Position numbers and translations under genes: made by a program
Shown: piece by piece, positions 62,478 through 64,000 of the stretch
Numbering within the stretch: position 1 is the stretch's first letter
How the letters are laid out: the number at the start of each line of letters is the position of its first letter
The notes under the pieces: generated by a model
Told to the model about the DNA's origin: nothing
Databases searched by the model: none
The model's input: the letters and a program-made list of their open reading frames with translations, nothing else
Assembly (NCBI GenBank): GCA_035771175.1
Contig: CM069598.1
Span: forward strand, 6,231,413-6,295,412
DNA length: 64,000 nucleotides
Origin: Paratinospora sagittata
Lineage: Eukaryota; Streptophyta; Magnoliopsida; Ranunculales; Menispermaceae
Direction of reading: 5' to 3'

Positions 62478-64000
62478 ATGGATGCTGGTAGCTATAGTGA
62501 TAGGAGCTCAAGTGACAATGACTCATGGGATCTTAATTTAGATCCTATGGATGGTGAAGAAGAAGTTAACCAACATACAGTAGATTTGGAAGTGCGGAAG
62601 ACGCGGGTCGATCTACCTGCAATGGAGGTAACACAAAATTTAGATGACACTGAAAATTATGTGCCAAAAGTAGGGATGATTTTCCAATCGGAAGAGCAAG
62701 CTTATAACTTCTACAATGCCTATGCAAGGAGGCTGGGATTTAGTGTGCGGAAAGGGGAATTGAAAAGACTCAAAAGTGGTCGAATTTATTTACGAGAATT
62801 TCTTTGTTCAAGGCAAGGTTATCGAGCGAAGCATTCAAGAGGACCGCCAAAGAAACCACGGCCACAGACACGAACGAGGTGTAGGGCATGTATTAGATTC
62901 AAAGTGAAAGAGGATGGGAGTTGGGTAGTGAGGAAGTTCATTGAAGAGCACAATCATAATTTTGCGAGTCAAATGGAAGTTCATCTCTTGAGATCACAAC
63001 GAAATTTTCCAAATGTAACCCCCGGTTATGTTGATTCTGTGCATTTTGATGAATGTGGTTCAACTCAAGCCACTTCAGCTACATATGTAGATTCTGGAGG
63101 GTCTCAACACTTGAACTTTAAACAAAATGATTCTAATAATTGCTACCTGAAAAGGCGGAGGGAGATATATAAGGAAGGGGATGCTCAAGTGGCCTTGAAC
63201 TACTTTCGGCAAATGCAGAAAGAGAATCCAGCATTTTCTTATGCTGTGCAAGTAGATCAACATAACCAAATATGCAATTTGTTCTGGGCAGATGCCAAGT
63301 CAAAAATAGACTATACCTACTTTGGTGATGTTGTTTGTTTTGACACAACTTTTCGAACAAACAAGGATAGCATGCCCTGTGCACCGATCGTGGGGGTCAA
63401 TCATCATGGAATGACAGTTATTTTTGGGTGTGCTTTGCTTGTGGATGAATCTACTGAATCTTTTGTTTGGTTGTTTGAGTCATTTATGAATGCTATGTTG
63501 GGAAGACGGCCTAAGACAATTCTTACTGATCAAGCCCAAGCAATTGCAAATGCAATCGCAAAAGTAATGCCAGGTACACATCATCGTCTATGCTTGTGGC
63601 ATATATATCAAAATGCTGCCAAGCACCTTGCTCATGTATATGAAAGTAATAGGCAGTTTAAGAAGCATTTCAAAAGATGCATTTACAATGCTGAGACCGA
63701 AGAGGAATTTCAATCGGATTGGGAGTCTATGCTTAACAGATACGAGTTGTCTAGCAATGAATGGTTGAGGGATTTGTATGAGATTAGAGAAAAGTGGGCA
63801 TTAGTGTATGGAAGAGAACACTTTTGTGCTGGGATGACAACAATTCAGAGAAGTGAAAATGTAAATGCTTCTTTCAAGGGTTACCTTAAGGGTACCCTAT
63901 GCATTGCCGACTTTATCACCCAATATGAGAAAGCAGTTTCATACATGCGGCAAAGAGAAATAGAAGAAGATGTTAAGAGCAAACAAGGTGTGCCCATTTT
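62478..64000 (+). CDS. FRS: FAR1-related sequence (FRS) transcription factor, 5' part, runs off the window
   Basis: Open for 507 codons from ATG 62478 to the window end with no stop. FRS proteins are transcription factors derived from a MULE transposase; Arabidopsis FHY3/FAR1 act in phytochrome A signalling. An acidic N-terminus (SYSDRSSSDNDSWDL) is followed by the FAR1 DNA-binding domain (about residues 65-165), a WRKY-GCM1-like zinc finger with FLCSRQG, CRACIRFKV and the HNHNF histidines. The MULE transposase core follows: FGDVVCFDTTFRTN with D289, ILTDQAQAIANAI with D351, and HRLCLWHIYQNAAKHL. The catalytic-type Asp residues are present. The C-terminal part and the SWIM zinc finger should lie beyond 64000. 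A recent active MULE is less likely because no terminal inverted repeat is seen upstream and the N-terminus matches domesticated FRS proteins. Confidence 0.9.
   Translation, partial: MDAGSYSDRSSSDNDSWDLNLDPMDGEEEVNQHTVDLEVRKTRVDLPAMEVTQNLDDTENYVPKVGMIFQSEEQAYNFYNAYARRLGFSVRKGELKRLKSGRIYLREFLCSRQGYRAKHSRGPPKKPRPQTRTRCRACIRFKVKEDGSWVVRKFIEEHNHNFASQMEVHLLRSQRNFPNVTPGYVDSVHFDECGSTQATSATYVDSGGSQHLNFKQNDSNNCYLKRRREIYKEGDAQVALNYFRQMQKENPAFSYAVQVDQHNQICNLFWADAKSKIDYTYFGDVVCFDTTFRTNKDSMPCAPIVGVNHHGMTVIFGCALLVDESTESFVWLFESFMNAMLGRRPKTILTDQAQAIANAIAKVMPGTHHRLCLWHIYQNAAKHLAHVYESNRQFKKHFKRCIYNAETEEEFQSDWESMLNRYELSSNEWLRDLYEIREKWALVYGREHFCAGMTTIQRSENVNASFKGYLKGTLCIADFITQYEKAVSYMRQREIEEDVKSKQGVPI

Overview
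This window is nuclear DNA from a flowering plant, almost certainly a eudicot. The evidence is AT-rich intergenic DNA with AT microsatellites, spliced genes with GT-AG introns, and plant-only families: ACC oxidase, plastid fibrillin, a FAR1-related factor and an X8-type beta-1,3-glucanase. I cannot name the species. There are no operons, CRISPR arrays or bacterial signals.

Layout. (1) Positions 1-14682 and 14933-29614 are the same sequence at a constant offset of 14932, separated by a 100-N gap (14683-14782). Each copy carries the 3' end of an atypical dual-specificity phosphatase gene (PFA-DSP, +), an intronless TPR-PB1 gene of the CLMP1/Phox type (+), and a four-exon ACC oxidase gene (-). 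The arrangement looks like two overlapping contigs that were joined without being merged, so the real locus probably holds one copy. (2) 29615-43561 is gene-poor, with a probable 2.04-kb solo LTR (34139-36177), SINE-like and MITE-like repeats, and AT microsatellites. (3) 43562-64000 is gene-rich: a C3HC4 RING protein (-), plastid fibrillin/PAP in three exons (+), an 11-exon P-loop NTPase of unknown role (-), an intronless ANTH clathrin-adaptor protein (-), a GH17-X8 endo-beta-1,3-glucanase (-) whose last exon is only 26 nt, and the 5' part of a FAR1-related gene (+) that runs off the window.

The genes are not a pathway. They look like a piece of ancestral eudicot gene order. PFA-DSP, ACO and this ANTH protein are adjacent in Arabidopsis (from memory At1g05000, At1g05010, At1g05020). 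The RING and fibrillin genes recall the At4g039xx-At4g04020 region. This fits one ancestral block that was split between two duplicated segments in Arabidopsis.

I found no convincing undescribed system. The items most worth a second look are the false-looking duplication, the terminal microexon of the glucanase, the P-loop NTPase with a degenerate Walker B and a probably spliced 3' UTR, and the solo LTR with its perfect palindrome.
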